Below, one piece after another: positions 20,216-34,441 of a stretch of 64,000 bases of DNA. The translations under genes and the position numbers were made by a program. The notes below the pieces were generated by a model. The model worked only from the letters and a program-made list of their open reading frames with translations. It was not told the DNA's origin and searched no databases. Positions within the stretch are counted from its first letter, which is position 1. Each line of letters begins with the position of its first letter. The stretch comes from Merluccius polli (Eukaryota; Chordata; Actinopteri; Gadiformes; Merlucciidae): the NCBI GenBank assembly GCA_030340625.1, contig JAOPHQ010002558.1:352501-416500 (forward strand), written 5' to 3'.

Positions 20216-22823
20216 ATTCTTGATGTATTTATTTAGCAGGCACTTGAAGTAACTACAAGTTTGAATTAACTACAAGTTTGAAGTTACTACAAGTGCTCCA
20301 TAACCAAGTGTGCAAAGTATATGACTGCAGGTATAGCTGCCTGTGGGTGTGAAAAGGGTTAATGCAAAACAATTAGTTATTTATAGATTAGCCTATTTAG
20401 ATGTCATTGACTGTTTGGGTAAAAGTTTAAATTCCAAACCACTACTACAATGAAACTTGATTTCATGTTGAAATGTATAATATTGGATAATGGCAACACA
20501 AAATTCCTGTGACCACATGATGGCAGTCTGAAGCCTTTTATCAGTCTACATCCGACGTCTCTTAGACCACTGATTGTGCGATTGCACACTTGCAGTCAGG
20601 TTTTACCTAGTGAATTTCATGCACAACCCTCACATTTCCATGGAGGAAAATGTCGCCATTAACATAACAATCATGGTAAAGCTTCAAAAGTGGACTTGAC
20701 AGTGTGAAGCGTCTACATAGCCACTTAAAAAATGAATTGACTGTCGCAGTTGATATGATATGGTATGCATTCATATCCTGGGCCAATAATCCCTTCAGCT
20801 GGGACAGGTCCAAAAAGGAAAGGGATGGGAAAGCAGAGAGCAGACGGCCGGCTCAAGTGCATTCGGATGGCAATATGGATGATGACATAATTATCCAGGT
20901 ACCTTTACAAAAGAGAGCCCAAAAAATACGTAAACAAACACATATCAGTTGTCCCTTTTATGCCTTTGTCTGGAATGGCCAATGGGAGGCTGTCGCATCA
21001 CTTCTGTCGGCCCGATGAAGGAAAGGTGTGATCCAATCCCTGATGGAATGTGTCACTTCCTGGCATGGTGCACACAGCGCTCCAATTTCCCAAGAGGTGG
21101 GGAGCGTTTGTTTTTTCTAAGTGAAATGCACCTTCTAGGGCACAATCAGAGCACTTTGGGTCCTGAAATTTTTTTTTTCTGGTTGGATATTGCACCACGA
21201 ATTTGCGTGTGTCCCTTATCCTGCCAGCGTGTCCAGAGGGCCAGGCGCCAGTCCCCACCCTGTGTTACATGTCCATATGTCGAGTGTATTCACTTGGAGT
21301 AGCTGAGGAGAGCCACACCAACAGGGAGGGCCATCTGTCCCCCTTACCGATATAGCATCCCAGCTCCACAAGTTCAACTAAGGAGGAGAAGAAAAACACA
21401 ACACCTCATTTTGTTTCATATATTCCGTATATTGTTATGAAGGATGGATTATGAATATATCAATGTGTTGGAAGATAAGGTCACATAGGCCAGTGTTTCT
21501 CAAATGGGGATACTGAGAAAATAAATCTGTAAATAAACATATCCAACAGTTAAGTTCATTTTCAATATAACCATTGTACAAAATCCTCTCTAGAGCCATT
21601 TACTATATGCGAAGGTCTGCTCACTGTTGTATTGGCGGAGACACCAGACAGAATCACTGCATGATTCATACACAGTCACCAAAATCATGTGAATGACAAG
21701 CCAGTGTTTGTCACTAGATTATAATTTATAATTCTACTAGATAACAGACACACGTCGCTGATTTTATTTAGAGGGTACACTTTAAACTGTAAATGATCTG
21801 ATATCTAATTTTATGTCAAGGTATTTTTTTTGTGCTAATTCATTAATCATTAATCTTCCACATGTTTCAATTCTACCAAACATACTTTGCTAACACACAG
21901 CAGATCAATCCACAACATCAATTGTATGATTTGTTTCTACTTAAAAGAAAAAGAAAAGATTGGTGAAGTGAATGCTGTGCCTTCCTAATGAGTCTGGATC
22001 TAGAGACTTCTCTCAGTGCTGCTAGGACCAACAGGAAGAGAAATCATTTCCATCAGTGAGGTGGAGACAAACAGGTCAATATGGCCTATCAATAATGAAA
22101 CAGAGCATGCTGTTAGTCTTCTTAAAGACAGCAGGAGAACACACGTCATATGCTAATTCATAGCCTTCAAGCCTGGTACTACTACAGGTACAAAAACACA
22201 GACATTTTCTCATCACTACCTAATAGTGTACATTAAAGAGAAGTAAAAAATCATCTGCGATCAAGTTTGCATACTTGACTTCCAAAAAGCCAGACATTAA
22301 ATACATTTACAAGTTCTTCCTCAGTATACTTACGATGATTACTTTCATCTTTGCCCATATGTAAACTTTTCAACACATCATTTTTGCTCATTCTAACCCC
22401 AGGGTAAAATTAATCAGTAACCGTGGTAACAGCAGATGTCCAGAGCTGGCTGCTTCCTAGCGCCTCTGTGGAGGTGATCTGAAAATGAAATAGCTCAGAG
22501 TAAAAAAAAGTGCTGTCCAAGGGAAAAATCACTTTATCGCTCTTTACTTTTCTGACAGATGTATCTACAAAGAGCAAGTCCTTAATAGCCCAGTTTGTAG
22601 ATGGCTCACATGTGGAGTATGGAGGGATGAGGTTGAGAAGGAGGGGTAGACGAGGCTGGAGAGAGAGTGATAAATATAAATATATGGGTTCCAAGCACTG
22701 GCAAGGGGGGGAGGAGAGTGCTTGTTCTAACTGTACACTATGAGTGTAAATATTACATGGTCACTAATAGGCTATGCAAAAGTAGGGTACCGTTGAATTG
22801 TACTGTTGGAGACGTAAGACAGA

Positions 22824-22833
22824 CACACACACA

Positions 22834-22878
<45 letters not shown>
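22824..22878. repeat. (CA)n microsatellite
   Basis: A CA run with one TA interruption near 22840. Confidence 0.95.
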
Positions 22879-22883
<5 letters not shown>

Positions 22884-23818
22884 GTTATATAATATAATGT
22901 ATTTTGACATTATTAATTGTTGACATTTACAAACACACACCGCCTACACACAAACAGACACAAGTCACACAAGTTACCCAAAGGTACCACTTTATAGTAA
23001 ATAATAAGCACCATTTAAATAGTTTTGCTAACACCTTTCCATACATGTGTCTCATTAGAAACATCATACTGATCATCATATAGACTAGAGAACAACAGAA
23101 GTATAAGGTTAGAGTATGTAAGATTCATATCGAGACAAAGGTGATGATCAGAAATAAATGGATTGATCCAGGGGATTCATGTATTCTGGCATGTCATCAT
23201 CACACAAGGCCAAATAATGAAGCCCGTATCATGGCAGCATACGAGTCCTAATCACCGCAAGACACTTTGGAGACGCCATATCTATCCTTTATCTACAAGG
23301 GGACAGGCAGCGGTGGCACTGCATCCAAATCCTGTTGAAAAACAGGAATCCATATGGGTTATGTGGCAGGGTGTGAGAACTCAATAGGGATCGATGTGAC
23401 AGGGGGGATATTGTGGGAGGTGTTGCCAGGGTGCTGGACGTGCTGTAAGTGTGAGAGAGCAGTGGTCAGGGAGCAGGCGATAAGGAAGCGGGTCTGTGCA
23501 CTGCAGATTAGGCTGACCTCTGGACCGGTGTCTCGGATGGTTCACCTAATTACATTGTCTCTCCCCTCAGCACTTACGCCAACGGCACAAGAGGACGACC
23601 CTCTCCCTGTCTATATAGTGGATGATACTGCATCATGTTGATGTCGCTTTGACAACATTGTTAAGGCTGACTATAATTTGGCTGCTGCCCTAATTCAAGA
23701 AAAAGGGAAATATCTGTACATACAGATATGTACAGTACATAAGGCTCTTTATCAGTGTTGTAATCAGTGCAGGAAATGAAAGGAGAAATGAGTGTCTCTA
23801 TGTTGCTTTCTGTTTCTC

Positions 23819-24045
<227 letters not shown>

Positions 24046-25279
24046 AAACCAACCACATTTATATTTCCTGGGCACCCTGTACATCAGTACATGGCTGCTG
24101 CGTACGTCACTGGGGAGATCAGCACCTCGGACAGCGGCGCCTTGTCAACAAGGCGGCCAGGAGGCGGCAGATCCTCCTCCCAACTACCGGGAGCGGCAGG
24201 CAGCACATCACCTGAGACCCAACGAGCAGAAGAAAATAGCGAGAAATGATGAATGACTGTTTTTTCCCCCCTTCGTCTTCTTCCAAGTAGTATTCCGGAA
24301 GTAGGTGCTGCGTTGTTTTAATCTTACAGCCGACCATTTCGAGGAGGAACATCAGCGCGGGCAGCATCATCAGCATCATCTGTTTGATCCCATCATCAAG
24401 TCATTACTGCTGTAATTGCTCTCGGATACGAACACATCTTCGTCCGCATCCGTCTCCTTGTTATTGGCGGAAAAAAACGCATGCTTTTGTAGATCCTGTC
24501 CCTCGCTCGACATTTAGTGTTGCCAGATCTGTGTTTTTCTGGGGTCTAGCGACCGGAATGGACAGCAGGGAGATGGGGAACATGGGCTTCCGCTGTTTTT
24601 CGTCTTATTTTTAACTAGGCGACTAGAAAATGCAAAGGATCGTGTTGTGGATGTCGACGTGGCTCGCCGAGGTAGGAGGACGGCTTCACCGTGGATCAAG
24701 CAGAAGCACACAAAGGGGATGAAATAGACAAAAGGATGGTGGTCTGACGCTTGGACAATTGAAAAGACAATATAATCATTTTTGTTATAGATCGCACTTC
24801 CATTCAATCCACGGCCCCCCGTCGTGGATGAGTATGACTGTTGACGGGGGTCTCCGACAGGACTGTATGGATGGGACACCCTTGTATTTTCGGTCGTGTC
24901 TCTTGTTTGTGAGCTACATGTTACTGGCTGCTGCTCCCCTCGTCCTCTCTGGTCTCTTGCTTTGGGGAGCACAACATAGTCTGCTTTCTACTGCAAGCCC
25001 GGTGTGCAGCTGATGGTGGAGAAGAGAAAAGACAGGAGAGCAGCAATTGCTATTAGGCTATCTGAGATGTGTTGGCTGTGCGGTGGATCATTACTGTAGA
25101 CCAGCTTCCCCCGGTTGTTTGACCAGTGATATAGAAACAGTGTCTCCACTGTAGCTGGGAAGGAAAATCTTTCATCCGCATTGGCTTCAACACACATGCC
25201 ATCAGTGGGGCAACCAATACCCAAAAGGAGACCTTTGATTTGTTGGTATACCATTGAAATACCCTATGTAGGCCTATAA

Positions 25280-25400
25280 TAATACCAATAATAATAATAA
25301 TAATAATAATAATAGTAATAATAATACTAGTAATTAATAATATTAATAATAATAATAGTTATTATAATTATTATTATTATTATTAATAATAATAATAGCC
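25280..25400. repeat. (TAA)n/(TTA)n-rich stretch
   Basis: Imperfect ATA/TAA units in alternating orientation, with TTATTATTATTATTAATAATAATAATA forming a local inverted repeat. It lies just upstream of the marchf9 start. Confidence 0.85.
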
Positions 25401-25510
25401 CTAAAGAATAAGGGAAGTAGCCTATACATTGCTACTCATAAATAGAAACCCAAACACATTTTCTTTTTTTTTCTTTTTTTAGATTTGAAGGTTTCTTTAT
25501 GTAGCCAAAC

Positions 25511-28500
25511 ATGTTTAAGTATCGGATACGCATGTTTTTTAACGAACTCAAAGTACTGGTTTTTATGCGATCCGATTCGAGACAGTCCAGCACAGACGTA
25601 GATAGACGGTCCACCACCATGCGAGGACTAGGGATGGGCGGCTGCGGTTGGCCTCCCTTTGTGGACTGCCATTCCCGGGATGATGAGGAGGAGTATTACG
25701 GCAGCGATCCGCGCCCGCGGAGCCTGGCTTTCGAGGAGAAAGACCCCAAACTGCAAGTGGGCCTGGATGCCGTGTCTCTGGCCAGCACTGCCAGCAGCTT
25801 GCGCACGCCCCAATGTCGGATCTGTTTCCAAGGCCCAGAGCAGGTAGATATGGGCTACTACCACCATCCTGTCCCACATTCCCCTCTCCTCTCCTTCCCT
25901 CTCCCCTCCTTCCCTTCCCGACCACTGCCTCGTTTTTTAAAATGGCAGAACATTGATTTCAGATGAGGCTACCCTACAGCATTCAGCCGTTGTTGACACA
26001 TTTCATTTTTGTACATGTTTCTCCCTGTGGTCCAATGTAATAGGGCATAATGTGTTTATTGAAGTGAGATATTCTAGTGGCAGCATTTCCCACTCAACAG
26101 AAATCTGGCCAGCATAGCAACAAAGAAACTTAACCAATTAGGTCCAGGGGGACAAATTGAGTGAGGGGGAGGGAATGTGCATGAGAATATGCAAGGTGAA
26201 TGAACAGTCCAGTTGATCAGCCTGATCAATAAGCATTGAATTATCAATACTGCTCACATACTGAACAATGAAAACAGGGTGGCAATAATTATTCAAGTTT
26301 GTTTTTCCTCAAATGATTAAACTTAGTCAATTGACTGAGCTAAAACGCTAACAATAAGCAATGGCGCTAACTCTGGTCACCAGACAATTATAGGTCTCAC
26401 ACCAGATGTGCAGAACTGTATTCCCTTGCATAGCACTCCCTTATAGAGTCCAATATAGAGATCATTAGGAGCACCGTAAATCCAACAAGAGTACAGATGG
26501 ATTGAACCACTTCCCCCAGATAGGCTTTACACTGTTATTACAGCACACACGAAAATACCTAGTAGCGTAGTAAACTGAAGACCATAGTGCAATAAGAATC
26601 GGCCCATATATATCGGTTTCTGCTGGGTTTTGAAGAATGAGCCAATATGTGGATCAACAGCCCCCCCTCCCCTCCCCTCCCCAGTGACTGTCCTGTCCAC
26701 TCTAGCATCTTTCTCTTCACGTAAGGCTGATTGTTTTCTCGCTCTAGGCTCCGATCAGGCAAGGTGACTCATCGTGCAACGTGGCTCCCATGCTGCCACT
26801 TTTAGCTTGAGACAAAGAGAGCAACAAACACAGCGGCACAGAGTGGGAATCCAATGTGACAAATGCCACCACCATTAACTCCTCAGACAGAACATGATCT
26901 GACTAACCGGTCCTCCTCCTACTCAGAGCACCATTTGACTCCCCTATAGGAGTCTGCTGAAAACATACTACAGTGGCAACAGTGGTGGATCTGTTATGGT
27001 TGTAGCTATGGGGTAGGATTACTTCAGGTTGGGTTGGGGTCGGTGGAAGATTGGCTAGGAGTTAGGTGTGGTTGGATTAGGTTAATTTTAGGTTTAGGTA
27101 GGTTTGGGAAGAGGTTAGTTTGGTTATATGGTTGTAATGATGTTGAGTGCAGTTTGTTTAGGTTTAGTTAGGTTATGTTGGGGTTGGGTTGGATTGGGTT
27201 GGCTAAGGTTAAGGTAGACTTTAGTTAGGTAAGGTATTTGGTTGGAATAGGTTTAGTTTGGTTAGGGTTGTGTGCAGTTAGATTAGATTTAGTTAGTTTA
27301 GTTAGATAGTTTAGGTTGAGGTTATGTTAGGTCGAGTCAATGTTGAGTTTAGGGTTAGGCTTGGGATGAGGTCAGTCTGGTTAGGGTTGTAATGAGTTTG
27401 GGTGCAGTGAGGTTAGGTGAAGTTAGGATAGCTTGGTGTTAGATGAGGTCATGGTTAGTATAATGGTGGGATGAGTTTAGTTTGGGTCAGGTTTTGATGA
27501 GGTTAGGTGCCGCTATGTTGGTTTATTAAGAATAGGTTAGTTTGGAGTTAGGTGAATATTGAGTTTAGTAAGGTTTTTTATTGCTATTTTATTATTCAAG
27601 CTGGTCACAACAGGGGGTGGGATCATGCTGCCATCAGTGAGCATTACCTACAGATATAATCACCTTGCTCTGCAGGCTAAATACAATATGAATCCTTATT
27701 AGCTGCCTGTCAAAACTGTCAGTATAGGTCATGCTACAGCAGTTGTGGCATTGATTCCACTTAACTCTGTCTTGATTCCCAATAGCTGTGCCAGGTTTGC
27801 ATGTTTGCATGTTTGCATGCACAAACTTGTGCACATGTACAGAGTGGCATTCGTGGTGACTGAAATAATGCAGGCTCATAGAAGTCACCCTCGCCCTTTC
27901 CCCTTGCATAATTCTCAGAGGCACCAAGGGCTAATGTTAAAGGGGGGTGTTTCAGTGATTGAATTTCATCTACAGGTTATGACGGAGGAGGAACAACGTT
28001 TCTCTCTGTAGATGTGCCACACTACATGAACTCCTTCACACTCCATGTGGGTGGCCTCGATGAATATCTTAGGCCCAGATCGTCCACAGAATAAGGGTGG
28101 TAACAGATCTGTTAATCAATGGGCTGATGCCATAGTCCACGTTCTGCTGATTTATGTGCTGCCACATCCTAGTCCTTGAGACCGTCTGTGTTCATCAGTG
28201 TTTAGAGATACTTAAGTTTAGGGTTTTCAATTCAATTCAATTCAATTTAATTCAATTCAATTCAATTCAATTCAGAGGGAGTATTGAAGGTAATACTATT
28301 CTGGATGTTATTCTGAAGAAAAGTTTGAACATTGAACTTTCTATTGGCAATTTAAAGTAGCCATCTCAAGAAGGTACATTGAACTTTAAAAATGCAAAGG
28401 CCAAAGGAACACAGTAGTGTTCGCAGTATTAAACAAGGGGTTATTTAAATGCGGGAAATTTAACCAAATGTACGTGCTAGTTATATTTTTAACACATTAC

Positions 28501-28690
28501 CAGCACCTCTTTCCTTCTATGAAACCATAGAATAACATAATTTTTCAAGTGTGAACTTGAAGTCCACTACCATCAATGTAAACTAAGATATACAGGAGAA
28601 ATAGCTAATTAAATTCAATTAAACAACAAAAGCTGAATACCTTTTCATCCCATATTCATGACATCCCAATATTTTTACCCCATTGAAAGA

Positions 28691-28736
<46 letters not shown>

Positions 28737-31700
28737 ACACTCAGTCACTCACTCACAGGACTATTTAACCACATCTTGACATTTGAAAAGTGTTAGGCTT
28801 TCATATGCTTTCATTCGGCGGCTTTTTTTTTTTTTTTACCTCTGACCTATTCTGTGTCATCTTCATAATGTCAACGGACATATGTTTTTAATTTATTTTA
28901 TTAAAGTTTGCTAGAGACACGTGGCACATCTGCCAAAGCCAGTGTCTAGAAAGGAAAAGAGTATTTTATTGTAATTGGCGAGGAGGTTAAAATAAAACAG
29001 ATGGGAGAACATGAAAGTGGAGTACTGGAAAAACATATTGGGCTTTATTTGTTTCATTGTCACAGTTCACTGGGTTCACAGACACTATCAGGAAGCATAA
29101 TTTACAGATAAAACAATTATTAATTCATTTTCACCAATTCCTGTTGCTGTTACTGATAATACAGTAGATGTAGATATAAAATTTACTATTTTTAGAGGCA
29201 TTGTTCCTCAACAATAAATGTTTTGTTTAGGAAAAAAAGTTCATATTATTATTATTATTATTATTCAAGAATCATAACATAAAATTGTAGCTCTGCTCCA
29301 AGTTATTGTTTTCAAAAGCTAGCTAGTTATTTCAGTCGCATCCCTCCAAACTGAGCCTTCACACTTTTTTTTCGCTTCAGAATCAGAGTGAACCATCTGA
29401 AGCAGAGTGAGTGTTATTGTATGGGTGTAAAGTCACTGGGTGTGTGTGGCATGTGAACAGTGGGGGGGTTGAACTGTTCACCTTATCCTTTACCTGCCTA
29501 CACCCCCTCCCCCCACCCCCCTGCTGCTACATCCAGCACCTACTCACCAACATGCGCCAGTGTCAAGCTGTTCCCCGTCAATGATTCAGTAATGCATGCT
29601 TTAATTTACCTTTAAGTCAACCTTAACCTGAGTTTTACAAACCAGCTTTTTCCATTTTATACATTTTGTACCCATATGCATTTTATCCTCTCCAACTTAA
29701 AGGTGATGTAGGTAAGATTTAAGAGCTATAATTTGTGCGTCGTTTGTTAGAAATGCCATTCGTCAGCTCATCGGTGAGTGAAATGCTCTATGAGAATATC
29801 TGTTCTGGTTGACTGCGCCTGCCTCTGTACGAGACAATCTTGATTTTAGACCGCTCCTGGCTCATTTCTGACCAATCAGGGCATCTCTGCACTGATTGGT
29901 TTGCGGAATCCATTTTGCCTGTCAATCAAATGTGTGCACACAGTGTTTATCATGGTTCCACCACGCGGAATTATGGATCTCAGGTCCTGGTAAGACCCGC
30001 CCAGAATCGTGCTATAAGAGATGGTTAAGTTTAGGTATTAGGTTAGAAAATGTTAAGTTGATGTATTAGGTTAGAGATGGTTGAGTTGAGGTATTAGGTT
30101 AGAGATAGTTAAGTTTAGGTGTTGGGTAAGAGATGGTTAACTTTAGGTATTAGGTTACAGACGGTTAAGTTTACAGACGGTTAAGTTTGGGTAAAGGTTA
30201 CAGACGGTTAAGTTTAGGTATAAGCTTATAGACTGTTAAGTCAAGGTATTAGGATACAGACGGTCAAGTTTAGGTATTAGGTTAAAGATGGTTAAGTTTA
30301 GGTATTAGGTTAAAGATGGTTAAGTTTAGGTATTAGCTTACAGGTGGTTAAGTTTAGGTTATGATGGTTAAGTTTAGGGTTAGGGGAGATGTTTGGGTTC
30401 AGAAAGCAGCACGTTGCCAGCCAATCATGCGCAATTCTGGGCAGCGTGGGCAGGTCTTACCAGGACCTGCGGTGGGATCCATAATCACGCCTCCATCACA
30501 GGTGCGTGAATTCAACACTTCTCAATGGTAGCAAAACAAAGGGAGGGAGCAGAGAGGGATGGGGGCATTCAAATCCACTATCAAATCTCTCAAATCTTAC
30601 CTACAGCAGCTTTAAATACGACAAAAAAAACACATCAGGGAAAATATATAAAGATTGCGAAAGAAATCAAGATAAAATTAAATAATTAAATTAAAAAACA
30701 AGACTGTTGGAGTGGAAGTGACTGGACTGGATGTACTCATCCTGATTCTGATCAGAGTGACACTGTGGCCTCAAGGTAGTGCTGCTGATGTCCTGGCAGG
30801 CTACACCTGGATACCAAAACCCACACTGCCCAGCCTCACAGGGGACATGCAATCTATTAGCTTTACATTTTATATGCTATTTTAATGTAAGGGATTTAAA
30901 AAAAAAACAAGGATAATATTGATTGTGTTATAAGAAAACAAACACCTGAACATGTCATAGAAAACATTGGAAAACAAAAGCTACATTATATAAAGGATTG
31001 GGCAGTGATGGGTGAAGATCATAGACTGTACAAAATAGGTGCAGACTGGTGTTGGTGTTTTCATCTGGTTTCTTCCTAATTCAGGGTGTGGATGTGCTTT
31101 CTCCGCGCCTCCTGTAGGGAGAGCTCTTGAGTCCATGTCGCTGTGACGGCTCGGTCCGCTGCACCCACCAGCCCTGCCTCATCCGCTGGATCTCCGAGAG
31201 GGGCTCTTGGAGCTGTGAGCTCTGCTACTTCAAGTACCAGGTCCTGGCTATCAGCACCAAAAACCCCTTGCAGGTAACCAACATACACATGCAGTATTAT
31301 TTTCCACAGTGATGGTTGATGGTGAAATAGGATACAAGATGGAAGAGCATCACCATTAGATATTTTATATTAGAATAATGAGAAACAGCAATTCACAGAT
31401 CCACAGATCCAATAACCGTGCCATGCGACCATTCAATTTGAACTAATGATCTACAGCACATGTAGACCTACACAAACTGTTTGATATTTGGCAGAGGCTC
31501 TAATAAAGGGAAATTCAGTTTCATTCCAACAGTAAATCTCATTACAAAACATCCAATTGTTTTTTTTAAGGGAAATAAAACAAACAGATGGACGATCAAT
31601 GTGAACAATACGCCGATAATTAGTTCACGTTTTTCTTTTTTATGTACACTGTCACAATTTGCTGCATTTATTTTTAAATGAATGGCCATAATAACCATGG

Positions 31701-34095
31701 CCAGGGAGATGTTAACACAAGGAAACATTTGTGCTGACAGAGACAGTTTACAAACAGATACAACACGACACAAAGCTAACAGGATATGTGCCCCATGGTG
31801 ATATACGGTGCTCCAGAGTCAGCCATTGAACCCAGCACGCTGTGCTCCAACAAATGTTGAGAAGTCACAGAGTGGTGAGAAGACTGGTTGCCATATTGTG
31901 CTGACACATATCCCTCTCTTTGCGTCACATCCTTCTGCCCTCCTGTTAAGAGGCAGCGCTCCTCTAGAAACTCATGAAAGGGGGTTTTAACATGTTGTTG
32001 TGGTTGTTGTTGTTGTTGTTGTGTTGAGTAACTATTGTTACCTGGATCATTCATTTAGCTGTGTTTCAGTGTAATTCTATTTAATCCTGTTTAATTTAAT
32101 CTTATTTTATTTGTTTTATGTTGTGTATCTAGCAATAACAAGCACAAAAAAAGGACACCACCAAAAACATTTCACTGCACATTGTAATGTCATGACGTGT
32201 GACACAGGAAGTTTGATTTGATACTCATTCCAACAGATCTGTGTCTATACTATGCCAGACATTACATGCATCTCTCCCCAAAACCCAAGCCCAGTCCAAT
32301 GTCTTCATAATAATACAAATGTGTGTCTTCTCTCTCTCTCTCCTCTCTGTCTCCAGTGGCAGGCCATCTCTCTGACAGTGATAGAGAAAGTCCAGATTGC
32401 CGCCATCATCCTGGGCTCCCTGTTCCTCATCGCCAGCATCTCCTGGCTTATCTGGTCCTCCCTCAGTCCCTCTGCCAAGTGGCAGCGGCAGGATCTGCTC
32501 TTCCAGATCTGCTACGGCATGTATGGCTTCATGGATATAGTGTGCATAGGTAAGTGTATGTGTTATATCTATATATATTTAAACATATATATAAACATAT
32601 TTTCTGTATTTGTTTGGTCTTTTTCCTACTCTACTGTCCTGTACTTGCTGCTGTGGCACCCGACTCTCCCATCTGGGATTAATAAAGTACTATCTTATCT
32701 TATCTTATTTTATCTATAGACAGAGGCAAGAGTTAAATAACCCATTGCTGGGGTACAAAACACCTGCATTAGAGCACCCTGCCATGTTTGATTTGCATTA
32801 ACCACTGATTTCTTTTACTATAGTTGTACCTCTGAGTTATGCTAATTTTAAAATCCTCCAAATACTGTGATAGGGCTTTTATTGACTGAACTTAGAAGAT
32901 TGAGAAGCTCCATCTCTGAATATCAATTGTTGAAGTCATAAAGTAGAGGCATCTTAGAGGAAAATGCACACATAGACTAATGACTAGAAGCTTACAGAGA
33001 TATCCAATTAAAAAAATAATTCACCAAGACTGCAGTCGTGTGATATATTGAACAAGAGGAATAATCTATAATAAAGTCATCATGTACAATAACATGACCA
33101 TAGATCAGCAAAGAGACGTTAAACGTATTTTCATCTCGTGTAGATATTGACAACGATTATGCGATTAAGGTGGGGAGGGCATGGATGATAAATAGGGAGA
33201 CTTAAAAAAATGACAAAAGAAGAACAACATACTGACATACAGTATGTGTAGGTATTAGCTGTCAAATCACACCTATATTGAGTCTGAGGGTAGAGTAAGA
33301 GAGATTATTTATTGCATTCTCAAAATAAGCATGCGAGTACGTGCAGAGAAGCTGATAGACTGTTGTGGAGGAGCGGAGAGTAGAGCCTGTGTAAGACAAC
33401 ACTGAGAACAGATGGCATCAGAGACCAGCACTGCTGTGGTTATTGCCAAGTGACTATTCTAATCTAACGCCACCATGGAGATTGGTGTGTGTGTGTGTGT
33501 GTGTGTGTGTGTGACTGCTGGTGATATTTCAACATGTACTTTCCAACGTGCATGTTTTTAGCTGGACCATTTCATGGAATGTTGGTAGTTTTATAATACA
33601 GTAATATTCACCGCATCTTCACCACATTATTGTCCTCCATCCCCCTGCCCACCCTCTCTCGCTCTCTCTTTCTTCCCCTCCTGTCCCCCTCTCTCTCCCA
33701 TACGTTCTACATTTATTTTCCAACCAGGACTTATAATACATGAGGGCTCGTCCGTGTACCGGATCTTCAAGCGATGGCAAGCTGTCAATCAGCAGTGGAA
33801 GGTACTGAACTACGAGAAGTCCAAGGACCTCGGTGACCCGCTCAGCTCCAGCAGTAAGGCGGGGGGCCGCGGTGGCCGTGGCAACGCCCCACACGGCCTG
33901 GGCAGCAGCAGTGGCGGCAGTGGGGTCGGAGGAGCGGGAGTCGGAGGAGGGCGCCGGAGCAGGAGGCTAAGGACTATTCTCAACCACCACTGTGGCTACA
34001 CCATCTTGCACATCCTGAGCCAGCTAAGGCCCCACGATCCCAGGCTCAGTGCTGCCGCTAACCGCGAGGTGGTGATGAGAGTCACCACCGTATGA
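25511..34095 (+). CDS. marchf9: E3 ubiquitin-protein ligase MARCHF9
   Basis: Four coding exons join to 349 codons plus stop: 25511-25843, 31118-31273, 32357-32549, 33728-34095 (exon 3 to 4 in phase 1). The product is a membrane-anchored RING-CH ubiquitin ligase that tags surface proteins for endocytosis and lysosomal sorting. The RING-CH pattern is complete: C102, C105, C118, C120, H128, C131, C144, C147 (CRIC split from the rest by intron 1). Two transmembrane segments follow, in IAAIILGSLFLIASISWLIW and in YGMYGFMDIVCIGLII. The start MFKYRIRMFFNELKVLVF and the C-terminus EVVMRVTTV match MARCHF9. The last residues, TTV, form a class I PDZ ligand. A Gly/Ser/Arg-rich insert sits before the C-terminal conserved block. 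The close paralogue MARCHF4 is less likely given the N-terminus and the tspan31 neighbour. Confidence 0.95.
27000..27572. repeat. degenerate GGTTAGG-like, strand-asymmetric tract
   Basis: About 570 bp in marchf9 intron 1 in which the + strand is almost free of C. It is built of variants of GGTTAGGTT, GGTTTAGTTA and GGGTTGGGTTGG. It resembles strongly diverged telomere-type or other short GT-rich repeats. No exact period holds throughout. Confidence 0.8.
28229..28275. repeat. (TTCAA)n pentanucleotide repeat
   Basis: Nine TTCAA units with one TTTAA variant, in marchf9 intron 1. Confidence 0.95.
28694..28734. repeat. (CT)n microsatellite
   Basis: A pure CT run of about 20 units in marchf9 intron 1. 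Confidence 0.95.
29697..30615. mobile_element. TTAA-bounded DNA element with internal minisatellite
   Basis: The left end reads TTAAAGGTGATGTAGGTAAG and the right end, read inward, TTAAAGCTGCTGTAGGTAAG. Both include the tetranucleotide TTAA. A second inverted match lies further in: TATGGATCTCAGGTCCTGGT at 29973-29992 against CCAGGACCTGCGGTGGGATC at 30461-30480. There is no transposase frame. The centre is a 28-bp minisatellite (30021-30400). TTAA ends suggest mobilisation by a piggyBac- or Kolobok-type enzyme. Confidence 0.7.
30021..30400. repeat. 28-bp minisatellite
   Basis: About 13 variant copies of a unit near GGTTAAGTTTAGGTATTAGG plus TTAAAGAT. Adjacent units at about 30290-30350 are nearly identical while outer ones are diverged. 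The + strand is poor in C. Confidence 0.85.
31980..32190 (+). mobile_element. possible LINE 3' tail and (TTG)n
   Basis: A TTG-rich run at 32004-32025 is followed by CATTTCACTGCACATTGTAA and GTTTGATTTGATA, the type of 3' end found on fish LINEs. It lies in marchf9 intron 2. Confidence 0.35.
32620..32720 (+). mobile_element. LINE 3'-end fragment in marchf9 intron 3
   Basis: The sequence CCCATCTGGGATTAATAAAG, followed by TACTATCTTATCTTATCTTA, is a typical 3' terminus and short-repeat tail of fish non-LTR retrotransposons. No coding part is retained. Confidence 0.5.
33485..33514. repeat. (GT)n microsatellite
   Basis: A pure GT run of about 15 units in marchf9 intron 3, about 215 bp before exon 4. 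Confidence 0.95.
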
Positions 34096-34339
34096 GGAGA
34101 GGGGACAGCCGCGGGAGACACTATCCGACGGCACGACGGCACTGCCTGGGGTGTAACGGCCCTCGCGTTCAGTGCTAAAGACTCAGTTACAAGAGGCAGC
34201 AACTTCCCTATTGGAGGGATGAACTAAAGGCAGGCCCTGTCTGGAGCGCTGACAAGACACTACAAACGTTACTTAAGGATTTCTCACATTTGTACTTATA
34301 ACTAAATTCAAATGCTCCTTTTCAGTAATTGCAGAACTG

Positions 34340-34441
<102 letters not shown>

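Noticed and set aside
20604..21302. Possible exons between tspan31 and marchf9
   Set aside because: Frames are short, without splice signals in phase or family motifs.
24514..24972. 152-codon minus-strand frame in front of marchf9
   Set aside because: Composition is ordinary for GC-rich promoter DNA and there is no recognisable motif; probably chance.
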